DNA of 64,000 bases from Paenibacillus sp. FSL R7-0273 (GTDB lineage: Bacteria; Bacillota; Bacilli; Paenibacillales; Paenibacillaceae). The stretch is taken from assembly GCF_000758625.1 (NCBI RefSeq), contig NZ_CP009283.1, positions 2,987,501 to 3,051,500 of the forward strand, given 5' to 3'. The notes under the pieces are model-generated. The model searched no databases and was not told the origin of the DNA. It saw only the letters and a program-made list of their open reading frames with translations. Shown here piece after piece: positions 49,963-58,476 of the stretch (position 1 is its first letter; every line of letters begins with the position of its first letter). Position numbers and translations under genes: made by a program.

Positions 49963-51966
49963 ATGCCGGAACAGGAAGCATGCGGTTATAAAGACACACG
50001 TATGCTGTTGCAGGACACAATGCAAGCAAGCGGAGAGCCCGATGATCCCGCCGCATGGCTAAGGGAGACGGATATTGTATCCTATGACTTTCCCTACGCA
50101 GGCCAATTGCTTGCAGAGAGCTTCAGGGAATGGTGCGGGATGGCTGTACTGCCGTTTGCCCGGTCATGGGAATGGTGTGTACTGAATTATAAAGGGAAAT
50201 TTGTAGAGACGGCAGAGCCTGCCGGGGGACGGGGCAGTCTATGGAAGAAGGCGTGGGAGGCAGCCGCTGCGGGCAGCCTGCTTACAGGAGAGCTTTTTGT
50301 GCTTTCGGCAGAGGATGCGGGGGGCAGCCAGGAGGTTAAGCTGCTGGTAATTCCCGTATTCACCAGAAGCAAAGGCGAGATATTTGCCCTGCTGGGCTGC
50401 GCGATGCCGGCTGAGCAGTTCATGCAGGGCGGCCGGTATACGGCAGAAGCGATGGCGCTGCACTACCAGACCTGTTTTTACCGCAGATTTGAGCATGTGT
50501 TTGTATCTGATCTGGCCGGGGTGCATCAGCATGCCGAGCGCGAAAGCAACCGGCGCTCGCTGCTGTTCCAGATCGTCCAGCGGATGCATGATAACATCGA
50601 CGTCAATGCCGTGCTGACAGAGGTTATTGACAGCATTTCAGCGATGTACCCGGGTGCACGGCTCGAGCTGTTCATGTCGCAGGACCACCGGAGCACCCAT
50701 CCGCAGGTAAAGCCGCTGCCGCTGCGCTGGGGGGCAGACGATGTCTGCGCCAAGGCCTTTAAGGACGGACGGGTGGCACTGCATGCCGGACGGGATAACA
50801 ATTCGGTGGAAATCGGCCTGCCGCTTGGGGGCAAGCAGGGAGTGTACGGCGTCTTTCATATGATGCTGGACAAGCCTGCCTTCCCCGATGTGGATCTCCG
50901 CTTTCTCACAATGGTTGCGGATACCGCAGGGACCGCCTTTGAGAATGCCAAGCTCTACGAGCGCTCGAACCAGCTGATCCGTGAGCTGCGGATGAGCAAT
51001 GAGCTGACCCAGCGGCTGAATCAGAGCCTGCGTCTGGGGGATATTTTTCAGTATGCCTTTGAAGAGCTGCTGGAAATGTTCGGCGCCGATTACTGCTGTA
51101 TCCTGCATCTGAATGAGAAGAAGGGCGGGCTTGAGGCCATTGCCTGTAACTACCCTCCGCTGCGCGGCGAAATTATTGATAACGGCAAAGGATTGGGCGG
51201 ACGGGTGTACAGCTCGGGAGAGCCGCTTATTCTATCGGAGTACAGCGGGGCGGAAGGCATTCATTCAAGGCTTATGGCAGCCACGCAGTCGCAGTCGGCG
51301 ATTGCTACACCGCTTAATGTGGGAGGAGAGGTGCGGGGGGCTATTATGCTGACCCACAGGGAGCCGCACTTCTTCTCCTATGACAGCTTCCGTCTGCTGC
51401 AGGCGATGGCCGGCCATATCGGGCTGGCTGTCGGCAACGCGCGCCTGCATGCGGAGGTGCGTTATTTGGCGAACCGGGACAGCCTTACGGGGCTGTATGC
51501 CCGCCATTATCTGGATGAGGAGATCAAGGAGCGGCAGACCAAGGACTTCTGCGGAACGCTCATAGTGGTCGATATTGACCAGTTCAAGATGGTTAACGAT
51601 ACCTACGGGCATCAGAGGGGCGACAAGATTCTGAAGCAGGTCAGTGAGATTGTGAAGTCCTCCATCCGCCAGGGTGATATTGCCGCAAGATGGGGCGGTG
51701 AAGAGCTGGCGGTATATCTGCCGCAGCTTGGCATCCAGCAGGCCGTATATGTGGCGGAACGGATACGCAAGCGGGTTATGGGCGAAACGGAGCCGCGGGT
51801 AACGGTATCCTGCGGTATCGCTGAATGGAGCTGGACAGATGACCGGGTAAGCGTCGAATCCCTGTTTTACCGTGCGGATATGGCGCTTTACGAGGCAAAG
51901 AACAACGGCCGTAATCAGGTCGTAACAGACCGTAAAAATGCAGAGAATAGTGCAAAGAATCCTTAA
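49963..51966 (+). CDS. GAF-GGDEF diguanylate cyclase
   Basis: A 667-residue cytoplasmic protein. The first ~200 residues are of unknown type; two GAF-like domains follow (~205-335, ~345-495), the second with EELLEMFGADYCCILHLNE. The GGDEF domain (~505-655) has the active site GGEEL (578-582) and an intact inhibitory site RxxD (RQGD, 569-572), so it should make c-di-GMP and be product-inhibited. No membrane segment or EAL domain is visible. RBS AAAGGGG precedes the ATG. The stop codon lies inside the terminator stem. Confidence 0.9.
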   Translation: MPEQEACGYKDTRMLLQDTMQASGEPDDPAAWLRETDIVSYDFPYAGQLLAESFREWCGMAVLPFARSWEWCVLNYKGKFVETAEPAGGRGSLWKKAWEAAAAGSLLTGELFVLSAEDAGGSQEVKLLVIPVFTRSKGEIFALLGCAMPAEQFMQGGRYTAEAMALHYQTCFYRRFEHVFVSDLAGVHQHAERESNRRSLLFQIVQRMHDNIDVNAVLTEVIDSISAMYPGARLELFMSQDHRSTHPQVKPLPLRWGADDVCAKAFKDGRVALHAGRDNNSVEIGLPLGGKQGVYGVFHMMLDKPAFPDVDLRFLTMVADTAGTAFENAKLYERSNQLIRELRMSNELTQRLNQSLRLGDIFQYAFEELLEMFGADYCCILHLNEKKGGLEAIACNYPPLRGEIIDNGKGLGGRVYSSGEPLILSEYSGAEGIHSRLMAATQSQSAIATPLNVGGEVRGAIMLTHREPHFFSYDSFRLLQAMAGHIGLAVGNARLHAEVRYLANRDSLTGLYARHYLDEEIKERQTKDFCGTLIVVDIDQFKMVNDTYGHQRGDKILKQVSEIVKSSIRQGDIAARWGGEELAVYLPQLGIQQAVYVAERIRKRVMGETEPRVTVSCGIAEWSWTDDRVSVESLFYRADMALYEAKNNGRNQVVTDRKNAENSAKNP

Positions 51967-51994
51967 GCCACGGGCTGACAGGATTCTTTTTTTT
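51954..51994 (+). terminator. Terminator overlapping the GGDEF gene stop
   Basis: AAAGAATCCT (51954-51963) pairs with AGGATTCTTT (51980-51989); the T-run continues to 51994. Confidence 0.9.
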
Positions 51995-52085
51995 GACTAT
52001 AGAGACAGACGCATAAGCGTGCAGTGAAAGGAGAACCTATATAGATTGATATTGAAAATACGATAAAAGGGATGTCTATCCGCAC

Positions 52086-52925
52086 ATGAAGATGAATAAA
52101 GCGTTTGCGTTATTGGCTCTGGTGCTGCTCAGCGGCTGTGGTCCGGCAGGGGGCAGGCCGGCAGCGGAGGATCTGGATCTGGCTCTGGCGGGAATGGACG
52201 GCAGAGATGCCGTGTCCTTTGAAGGCTCGGCTGCACTCCTTGTAGAAGGCAAGCCGGTGGAAGAGTCTGCGGTTTATTACGGGGGCAAGCTGCAGGATCA
52301 TAACCGGATCACCCTGTATTCCCTGCTGCCGGATGAGGCGGGAGGGGCCGGTACGGCTGCCGGCAAGGGGCTGAAGGAGCTTGAGCAGAGCGGGCCTGCA
52401 GCTTCAGCCTATTATACCAGCCTGGAGAAGCAGGACGGGGAATGGAAGCCGTATCAGGCATACGGCCTGCAGGACAATGCCGGACCGCTCACTGCGCTCA
52501 ATCCCCTGCACCAGCTGGAAGAGCTGCAGGAGCAGGATAAGGAGGTAACAGAGGAGACGGGCGCTGCCTCGGGCAGCCGGGTGCTGCGGATCAGGCTCAG
52601 CCCTGCAGCAGCCAAGCGGCAGCTGGCGCAGCGGCTTGAACAGGAAATGCAGGCCGTCCGTCCAGGGGCTGCAGATACAGGCTATGCAGCACAGCCGGCA
52701 GAGGTCCGGTCAGCGATGGAGAATTTATGGAAGCAGAAGAGCGGGGAGCTGAAGCGGAGGCTGGACGAAGCTGAAGTGTCCTCTGTTTATTTTCTGAAGG
52801 TGGATACAAGGCGGAATTTGCCCAAGCGGCTGACCTGGACGCAGACAGTCCGTTATCCGGGAGCTGGCGGTGCTTCAGACGGCGAAGCTTTTGTAAGCAA
52901 CGTTGATTTTTACGGCTACCAATGA
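52086..52925 (+). CDS. Lipoprotein, unknown function
   Basis: A 279-residue protein with signal peptide MKMNKAFALLALVLL and lipobox LLSGC (C18). The mature part is acidic with LALAGMDGRDAVSFEGSAALL-type strands and a long charged helix region (ENLWKQKSGELKRRLDEAEVSS), ending in VDTRRNLPKRLTWTQTVRYPG. I do not recognise the family. It stands alone between a terminator and the M29 gene promoter. Confidence 0.7.
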   Translation: MKMNKAFALLALVLLSGCGPAGGRPAAEDLDLALAGMDGRDAVSFEGSAALLVEGKPVEESAVYYGGKLQDHNRITLYSLLPDEAGGAGTAAGKGLKELEQSGPAASAYYTSLEKQDGEWKPYQAYGLQDNAGPLTALNPLHQLEELQEQDKEVTEETGAASGSRVLRIRLSPAAAKRQLAQRLEQEMQAVRPGAADTGYAAQPAEVRSAMENLWKQKSGELKRRLDEAEVSSVYFLKVDTRRNLPKRLTWTQTVRYPGAGGASDGEAFVSNVDFYGYQ

Positions 52926-52954
52926 GAGACGGAGGATGGACCTGACAGAAAGCC

Positions 52955-52982
52955 TTGCGCTGGATAGAGGGCGTGCTACAAT
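52955..52982 (+). promoter_or_regulatory. Promoter of the M29 peptidase gene
   Basis: TTGCGC, 16-bp spacer, TACAAT, ahead of the 53027 start. Confidence 0.55.
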
Positions 52983-53026
52983 AGAACGGTATGCCATTTT
53001 TATGTAAGAGGAAGGAAGCGAGCAGG

Positions 53027-54142
53027 ATGAAGGATCCAAGAATTCAAAAGCTGGCGGCAAACCTTGTGGGTTATTCCGTAGACGTGCAGCCGGGCGAAAA
53101 TGTGCTGGTCGAAATGATCGGCAGCGAAAGAGATTTGATTAAGGCGGTTGTGGAGGAGGTCGGTAAAGCCGGAGGCAATGCTTTTGTCCAGCTGACAGAC
53201 CGTACCGTCCTGCGCAGTATGCTTAAATATGCAATCCCGGAGGGGATTAAGACCTGGGCTGAGATCGACCTGAACCGCATGAAGCAGATGGATTGCTATA
53301 TCGGAATCCGCGCCGGCGAGAATGTGAACGATCTGGCTGATGTGCCTGAAGAAAATATGAAGCTTTATAACTCCCTGTATTCACATCCGGTACATAGCGA
53401 GCAGCGGGTCAAGCATACCAAATGGGTGGTTCTCCGCTATCCTAACGCGAGTATGGCCCAGCTTGCCAATACGACTACTGAAGCCTTTGAGGATTTCTAC
53501 TTTGAGGTATGTAACCTGGATTATGCCAAAATGGACAAAGCCCAGGATGCGCTTGCCGATCTTATGCGGAAAACAGACAAGGTGCGCATCACCGGTCCAG
53601 GCACAGAGCTCACGTTCTCCATTAAGGGCATCGGTGCAGAGAAATGCTCCGGCCAGAAAAATATTCCCGACGGCGAGGTCTACAGCGCCCCTGTCCGTGA
53701 TTCCGTTAACGGTACGATCAGCTATAACGCGGCGACCCTGTACAACGGCATTACTTTTGAAAATGTAAAGTTCCGCTTCGAAAACGGTAAAATTGTCGAG
53801 GCAGCCAGCAATGATACCGCACGCCTTAACGAGATTCTTGATTCTGATGACGGCGCACGCCATATCGGTGAATTCGCCATCGGCTTCAATCCGTATATTC
53901 TCCACCCGATGAAGGATATTCTGTTCGATGAAAAAATCGCCGGCAGCCTGCACTTTACACCGGGTCAGGCGTACGATGTGACCGATAACGGCAACCGTTC
54001 CTCCATTCACTGGGACCTCGTGCTGATTCAGCGTCCGGAGTACGGCGGCGGGGAGATTTATTTTGATGATGTGCTGATCCGCAAGGACGGTATTTTCGTG
54101 ATTCCTGAACTTGAAGGTCTGAACCCGGAAAATCTGAAATAA
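53027..54142 (+). CDS. M29 family aminopeptidase (AmpS/PepS type)
   Basis: A 371-residue cytoplasmic metallo-aminopeptidase. Family marks: YSVDVQPGENVLVEMIG start, KNIPDGEVYSAPVRDSVNG, and the metal-site region HIGEFAIGFNPYI followed by HWDLVLIQ (His/Asp). Such enzymes use two Zn or Co ions and release N-terminal residues from peptides. ATG 53027 is chosen over 52991, since the purine-rich site AGGAAGGAAGCG precedes it. Confidence 0.9.
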   Translation: MKDPRIQKLAANLVGYSVDVQPGENVLVEMIGSERDLIKAVVEEVGKAGGNAFVQLTDRTVLRSMLKYAIPEGIKTWAEIDLNRMKQMDCYIGIRAGENVNDLADVPEENMKLYNSLYSHPVHSEQRVKHTKWVVLRYPNASMAQLANTTTEAFEDFYFEVCNLDYAKMDKAQDALADLMRKTDKVRITGPGTELTFSIKGIGAEKCSGQKNIPDGEVYSAPVRDSVNGTISYNAATLYNGITFENVKFRFENGKIVEAASNDTARLNEILDSDDGARHIGEFAIGFNPYILHPMKDILFDEKIAGSLHFTPGQAYDVTDNGNRSSIHWDLVLIQRPEYGGGEIYFDDVLIRKDGIFVIPELEGLNPENLK

Positions 54143-54164
54143 AATGTAATCAAAAGAAAACACC

Positions 54165-54194
54165 TTGCGTGAGTAAGCGGATTCAATGTATCAT
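54165..54194 (+). promoter_or_regulatory. Promoter of the HPr-like gene
   Basis: TTGCGT, 18-bp spacer, TATCAT; the start codon follows 63 bp later. Confidence 0.55.
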
Positions 54195-54256
54195 GGAATT
54201 GGTTACAAATGAACAAGCGTACTAAGTTTTTCTAATCAAGTTGCGGAGGGATTCCT

Positions 54257-54502
54257 ATGTCCAGTAACAATGCGGCAATCGTGGATATTGCCCAAACGGC
54301 AAGCCAGTTCAACTCATCAATCGTCCTACAGGCGGACAACAAGTACATTGACGTTAAGAGCATCCTCGGGTTGTTTACAACTCTGGTTTCCAGTCAAAGC
54401 TATGAGCTTCATGTACACGGCACTGATGCCGAAGAAGCAAAGAAAGCGATGAGCGAAGTATTTTCCAAACATGGTCTGAATTTTACTGTTGTTGCTGAGT
54501 AA
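54257..54502 (+). CDS. HPr-family protein lacking the catalytic histidine (Crh-like)
   Basis: An 81-residue HPr/Crh homologue. The stretch VKSILGLFTTL keeps the regulatory serine (S35, equal to Ser46 of HPr) and the following helix, and the end is FSKHGL. Aligned by SIMG, the phosphohistidine (His15) falls on N4, and the whole GIHARPA loop with the first strand is gone. It therefore cannot carry PTS phosphate at His, but could be a CcpA co-repressor if Ser35 is phosphorylated by HPr kinase. It is monocistronic with GGAGG before the ATG. Confidence 0.85.
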   Translation: MSSNNAAIVDIAQTASQFNSSIVLQADNKYIDVKSILGLFTTLVSSQSYELHVHGTDAEEAKKAMSEVFSKHGLNFTVVAE

Positions 54503-54517
54503 TCGGCGACCTCAAAG

Positions 54518-54548
54518 ACGTCCTGCCGGAAGCGGCAGGGCGTTTTTT
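54518..54548 (+). terminator. Terminator of the HPr-like gene
   Basis: ACGTCCTGCCG-GAAG-CGGCAGGGCGTTTTTT. Confidence 0.9.
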
Positions 54549-54651
54549 GTAATTACTCGCAACTGAATTCTTGTATTGGCTCTCAATTTCGACTAATATT
54601 AAACTAAATAGCATTAACAGCTGTAACTTTTGGACATGGGGGGGATAATGC

Positions 54652-54954
54652 ATGACTTCATCGGATTTGCAGGAACAGCTTAATCTTAAAGCAATTACTC
54701 TTCTACAAGAAGATGCCGATAAAATTCAGAAGCTCATCGAAGTGCAGATGGAGAATCTGGCTACTCGTTACTGCCCTCTCTATGAGGAAGTGCTGGATAC
54801 CCAGATGTACGGCTTTTCAAGAGAGGTCGATTTTGCGGTTAGGGCGGGACTGGTGCCTGAGTTCACCGGCAAGCAGGTATTGAGTGAGCTTGAACGCAAC
54901 TTGGCTGTGCTGTACGAGGCGCTGAACAAGAAGGCGAATGAACGCGAGAATTAA
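54652..54954 (+). CDS. ylaN: YlaN family protein
   Basis: A 100-residue protein with the family's [27 protein letters not shown] block. YlaN is small, alpha-helical, conserved in Bacillales and reported to link iron status and Fur, and to be essential under some iron conditions. The GGGGGG site lies seven bases before the ATG. It has its own terminator. Two Fur-controlled genes occur elsewhere in this window. Confidence 0.93.
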   Translation: MTSSDLQEQLNLKAITLLQEDADKIQKLIEVQMENLATRYCPLYEEVLDTQMYGFSREVDFAVRAGLVPEFTGKQVLSELERNLAVLYEALNKKANEREN

Positions 54955-54977
54955 CAGCAGCTTGCACTGTTCATACC

Positions 54978-55019
54978 AAAACGCACATGAGGGACTACGC
55001 CGCTCATGTGCGTTTTTTG
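54978..55019 (+). terminator. Terminator of ylaN
   Basis: AAACGCACATGAG pairs with CTCATGTGCGTTT around an 11-base loop, followed by a T-run. Confidence 0.93.
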
Positions 55020-55047
55020 TTGTAATAAGAGTCGGGGAAAGGTCTGT

Positions 55048-56118
55048 CTATACTAGATAAAAGGATACACCCAGTATCAGGTAGACGGCCAGCAGCAGTA
55101 AGCCTTCATACCAGTTGGTGGCGCCATCCTGGGTTATAGACTTAGCTATGAACACAGAGACGGCGATCGCTACAATTTCTATGGTCGTAAAGACGATATC
55201 CATCGTATTGCCCATGAAGTAGCTGGCGAAGATCAGAACAGGGGCTACGAACAGGGCAATCTGCAGACTGCTGCCGACGGCAATTTCCACCGCTGCTCCC
55301 ATTTTGTTCTTCATGGCCAGCATGATTGCTGCACTGTGCTCGGCTGCATTACCGATAATTGCGACAAGGAAGGCACCGACGAACAGCTCGCTGAAGCCGA
55401 AGCGCTCCGTAAGGGTCTCTAGTGTGCCTACCAGCCACTCGCTGACAAAAGCGACCATGACCGTTGCCAGAATGAGATAAAAGATGGACTTGCCCTTAGA
55501 CCAGACAGGCGCATGCTCGTTGGGCAGCTCCTCCGCAGATTCATCCGTTACATCGGCCAGATATTTTTTGTGCGTAATCATGGAGAAGACCAGCCAGGCC
55601 ATATACGCTGCAATCAGCAGTCCGGCCACGACGAGGCTGAGCACATCGGTATCCCGCTCGGTGATGGAGTGGGTGTTGAAGAACATGGCGGGGACAAACA
55701 GGGCGATGACCGCCACGATCATCAGTGAGCCGTTGAGCCCTGCGAGGGTAACATTGAAATTCTGAACCTTAAACTTCATTCCTCCCGCAAAAATACTCAG
55801 GCCCAGCACCAGCAGCAGATTGCCGATAATGGACCCGGTCAGGCTTGCCTTGACCATGTCAAACAGGCCTTCCTTGACCAGAAAGAAGGCGATAATCAGC
55901 TCTGCGGCATTGCCGAAGGTGGCATTAAGAAAGCCTCCGAGCCGCTGTCCGGCATAGTGGGCTACACTTTCGGTCGCCCGGCCGAGAAAGCCGGCCACGA
56001 AAACAACCGCAACAGCGGATAATACGAACTGCAGTGTGTGGTCCCAGTCCGCATAATGCCCGGCTGCGCTAAGGATAAAGGTGATTATCAGCAGCGCAGG
56101 AGAAATCCATTTTTTCAT
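55048..56118 (-). CDS. Calcium/proton exchanger (CaCA/Cax family)
   Basis: A 356-residue membrane antiporter with about eleven helices. The two alpha repeats carry the ion-binding GNAAELI and GNAAEHSA motifs, inverted repeats of the Cax family (B. subtilis YfkE). It exports Ca2+ for H+. An acidic cytoplasmic loop (DVTDESAEELPNEH) lies between the halves. ATG 56118 follows GGAGCG; GTG 56127 lies too close to it. Confidence 0.92.
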   Translation of the reverse strand: MKKWISPALLIITFILSAAGHYADWDHTLQFVLSAVAVVFVAGFLGRATESVAHYAGQRLGGFLNATFGNAAELIIAFFLVKEGLFDMVKASLTGSIIGNLLLVLGLSIFAGGMKFKVQNFNVTLAGLNGSLMIVAVIALFVPAMFFNTHSITERDTDVLSLVVAGLLIAAYMAWLVFSMITHKKYLADVTDESAEELPNEHAPVWSKGKSIFYLILATVMVAFVSEWLVGTLETLTERFGFSELFVGAFLVAIIGNAAEHSAAIMLAMKNKMGAAVEIAVGSSLQIALFVAPVLIFASYFMGNTMDIVFTTIEIVAIAVSVFIAKSITQDGATNWYEGLLLLAVYLILGVSFYLV

Positions 56119-56271
56119 GTAAAGCACGCTCCGGTTTCTGTATGTAGTTTAAATTCATATTTCAATATACCCATCTTGATCCCGTGTGTAAACGGGTGCC
56201 GCAGAAGTCATTTGCTTTTTAGCCTGTTTTCGAATTACAATAATTGATAATGAGTGTAGGGGGGATATGGC

Positions 56272-56637
56272 ATGGCAGAACAACTTCAACTTGAAATGGG
56301 AAACATACGGATATCGAATGATGTCGTCTCTAAAATTGCCGGTTTGGCGGCATTGGAGACTCCGGGCATAGCGGCCATGTCAGGCGGCTTGTCTGAAGGC
56401 TGGGCGAAGCGTCTAAGCGGCAAGAATGTGCAGAAAGGCGTTACTGTTGAAGTGGGGCAGCTTGAAGCTGCAGTGGATCTGCGTATCATTGTACTGTATG
56501 AGACACCGATCCATGAGGTCTGCCGGATGCTTCAGCAGAATGTGCGTGAGGCAGTAGAGAGCATGACCGGCCTTCATATTGTGGAAGTGAATGTCAAGGT
56601 TGAAGGCGTTGCCTTCAAGAACGACGAAATTTCATAA
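56272..56637 (+). CDS. Asp23/Gls24 family envelope stress protein
   Basis: A 121-residue DUF322 protein. The DVVSKIAGLAALETPGIAAMSGG start and VEVNVKVEGVAF end mark the family. Asp23-like proteins sit at the membrane periphery in Firmicutes and respond to envelope stress or alkaline shock. It is monocistronic, RBS AGGGGGG, and ends at a bidirectional terminator shared with ftsW. Confidence 0.9.
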   Translation: MAEQLQLEMGNIRISNDVVSKIAGLAALETPGIAAMSGGLSEGWAKRLSGKNVQKGVTVEVGQLEAAVDLRIIVLYETPIHEVCRMLQQNVREAVESMTGLHIVEVNVKVEGVAFKNDEIS

Positions 56638-56646
56638 GGTTTGAAC

Positions 56647-56685
56647 GAAAAAGGCAGCCCGGAGATCATTCCGGACTGCCTTTTT
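56647..56685. terminator. Bidirectional terminator Asp23/ftsW
   Basis: AAAAAGGCAG-CCCGGA pairs with TCCGG-ACTGCCTTTTT around a short loop. Confidence 0.9.
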
Positions 56686-56709
56686 ATATCCGGCAGCTGC
56701 TGTCCCGCT

Positions 56710-57957
56710 CTAGCGGGTGGCGCGTACCTGCCGCACAGTGGTGACGGATTTGGTAACCTCTTCTTTGGCCGGGCGGTTTGTTTCCCGTGAGATGCTGAGC
56801 ATAATGCCCATACAGAACATCGTAACCACCAGTGAGGATCCCCCGTAGCTGATAAATGGAAGTGTGACCCCTGTAAGCGGGATCGTCTTAGTAACCCCTC
56901 CGATGTTGACGAAGGCCTGTATGGCAATCAGGCCCATGACCCCGACGCCGACGAGTGTGCCAAAAGGATCGGTGCACCTGAGGGCAATCATGATGCCCCT
57001 CCAGATAAAGTACAGATAGACTAGCAGGAAGACGGCTGTGCCGATAAAGCCGAGCTCCTCGCCGATGACGGCGAAGATAAAGTCCGTATACGGATAAGGC
57101 AGATAATGAAGCTTCTGGATACTCTGTCCGAACCCCGCGCCGCCTGTGCCCCCTTCTCCCAAAGCCGTCAGAGACTGGATGATATTATATCCCCCGTCTT
57201 CAGCATCCTTGAAAGGGTCAATAAAAGCCGCGATGCGGTCCATTTTGTAGTTGTTGTCAGCAGCCACAATAGTTGTCTGCGGCGACAGGGAGTCTATGGC
57301 GGTTTTGGCTCCCATGACAATGCCTACGCCAAGCACCAATAGTGCAATTGAGGCGAGGATATGCTTCATGCTGGCACCGCCGGCATAGATAACAAGCCCG
57401 CTGGTTGCTACAAGAATAAGACAGGAGCCCAGATCCGGCTGCATCATGATAAGGCCGGCAACAATACCGACAATGACCATGACCGGAATATAGCCTGTGC
57501 GTAAATCCCGCAGCCGCTCGCCCTTTTTGGTAATGAGTGCAGACAGATACAGGATGATCGAGATTTTGGCAAGCTCCGTAGGCTGGATGCCGAGTCCGCC
57601 GATGTTAAACCAGCTCTTGGCACCGTTGGTGCGCTCAGTGAAAGCTACAAGCAGCAGCAGAAGGAGCGTAAGTAAAAAAATCGGGGCATACCATTTCTTG
57701 AATTTACTGTAGTGGATATTCATAACGGTGAACATTACGACGCTGCCGACTACTACCCATTGAATCTGATTCTTGAGGAAGTACAGCGGATCGTTCCCGA
57801 ACTTTTCACTGGCCAGGGTCAGGCTGGAGCTGGAGCTGAACACCATGACAAGACCGAAGCCGACCAGGAGCAGGGTCAGGATGAGCAGCTGGAAATCAGG
57901 CGTGCCTCTTTTGGGAAGTCTGGCTTTTTGTTTGGTTTTTCCTTTTACGGTATTCAA
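56710..57957 (-). CDS. ftsW: FtsW/RodA/SpoVE family glycosyltransferase
   Basis: A 415-residue SEDS protein with ten or so helices. Conserved parts: GLVMVFSSSS in the first helix, QPTELAKISIILYLSA, the MMQPDLGSC motif, and PFISYGGSSL near the end. SEDS proteins polymerise glycan with a class B PBP; FtsW and SpoVE act at division or the spore cortex. The closest fit is FtsW/SpoVE rather than RodA by the GVTLPFISYG block, but the exact paralogue is not settled. It starts at TTG within a TTGA overlap with the yugN-like gene. Confidence 0.88.
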   Translation of the reverse strand: MNTVKGKTKQKARLPKRGTPDFQLLILTLLLVGFGLVMVFSSSSSLTLASEKFGNDPLYFLKNQIQWVVVGSVVMFTVMNIHYSKFKKWYAPIFLLTLLLLLLVAFTERTNGAKSWFNIGGLGIQPTELAKISIILYLSALITKKGERLRDLRTGYIPVMVIVGIVAGLIMMQPDLGSCLILVATSGLVIYAGGASMKHILASIALLVLGVGIVMGAKTAIDSLSPQTTIVAADNNYKMDRIAAFIDPFKDAEDGGYNIIQSLTALGEGGTGGAGFGQSIQKLHYLPYPYTDFIFAVIGEELGFIGTAVFLLVYLYFIWRGIMIALRCTDPFGTLVGVGVMGLIAIQAFVNIGGVTKTIPLTGVTLPFISYGGSSLVVTMFCMGIMLSISRETNRPAKEEVTKSVTTVRQVRATR

Positions 57958-58301
57958 GCTTCAAGCAGTCCTTTCAGCTCAAGAATGCGCTGTGCTGCGG
58001 TGTCGAGTACAGGCTGGGGGACCGGGGAGTCATACTCCAGGCCATGGGGAAAGGTGGCCTTGCCCAGATAAACGGCTTCAACGGCCAGCACGGCATCGGG
58101 CTTCTCCAGCTTGCCTTCGACAGCACGCGTGTTGATTCTGAGGAAGTATTCGCCGCCTTCTTGCGGGTCTTCGATCTTGCAGTCGTAAGTGGCACGCGTG
58201 TACTCCCACTGCCAGCGGATGAACCCGGCTTTGGCCGCACTTTCGTCCAGATATTGAAGGTCGCTTTGCAGTCCTACGAGGCCAGTGTTCTCAAATATCA
58301 T
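57954..58301 (-). CDS. YugN-like family protein
   Basis: A ~115-residue protein of the YugN family: QWEYTRATYDCKIEDPQEGGEYFLRI and AVEGKLEKPDAVL are the marks. Function is unknown. ATG 58301 (MIFENTGL) is chosen, with AAGGGGG before it. It is translationally coupled to ftsW by a 4-bp overlap, so it may act in the same process. Confidence 0.75.
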   Translation of the reverse strand: MIFENTGLVGLQSDLQYLDESAAKAGFIRWQWEYTRATYDCKIEDPQEGGEYFLRINTRAVEGKLEKPDAVLAVEAVYLGKATFPHGLEYDSPVPQPVLDTAAQRILELKGLLEA

Positions 58302-58476
58302 AGCGCACATATCCCCCTTATGAAGTATAATGATCATTTCGCAAGTGTCATTATAGATGTTCTACCTCATGATAGTATGTTTCCGGGGCTTGCGCAAGGT
58401 AAGCCGGGCATAGCCGTACACAGTTTTTTGCGTTTCTGCTACAATGTAAAAATACGTGAGAAGGGAATGGAACCGT

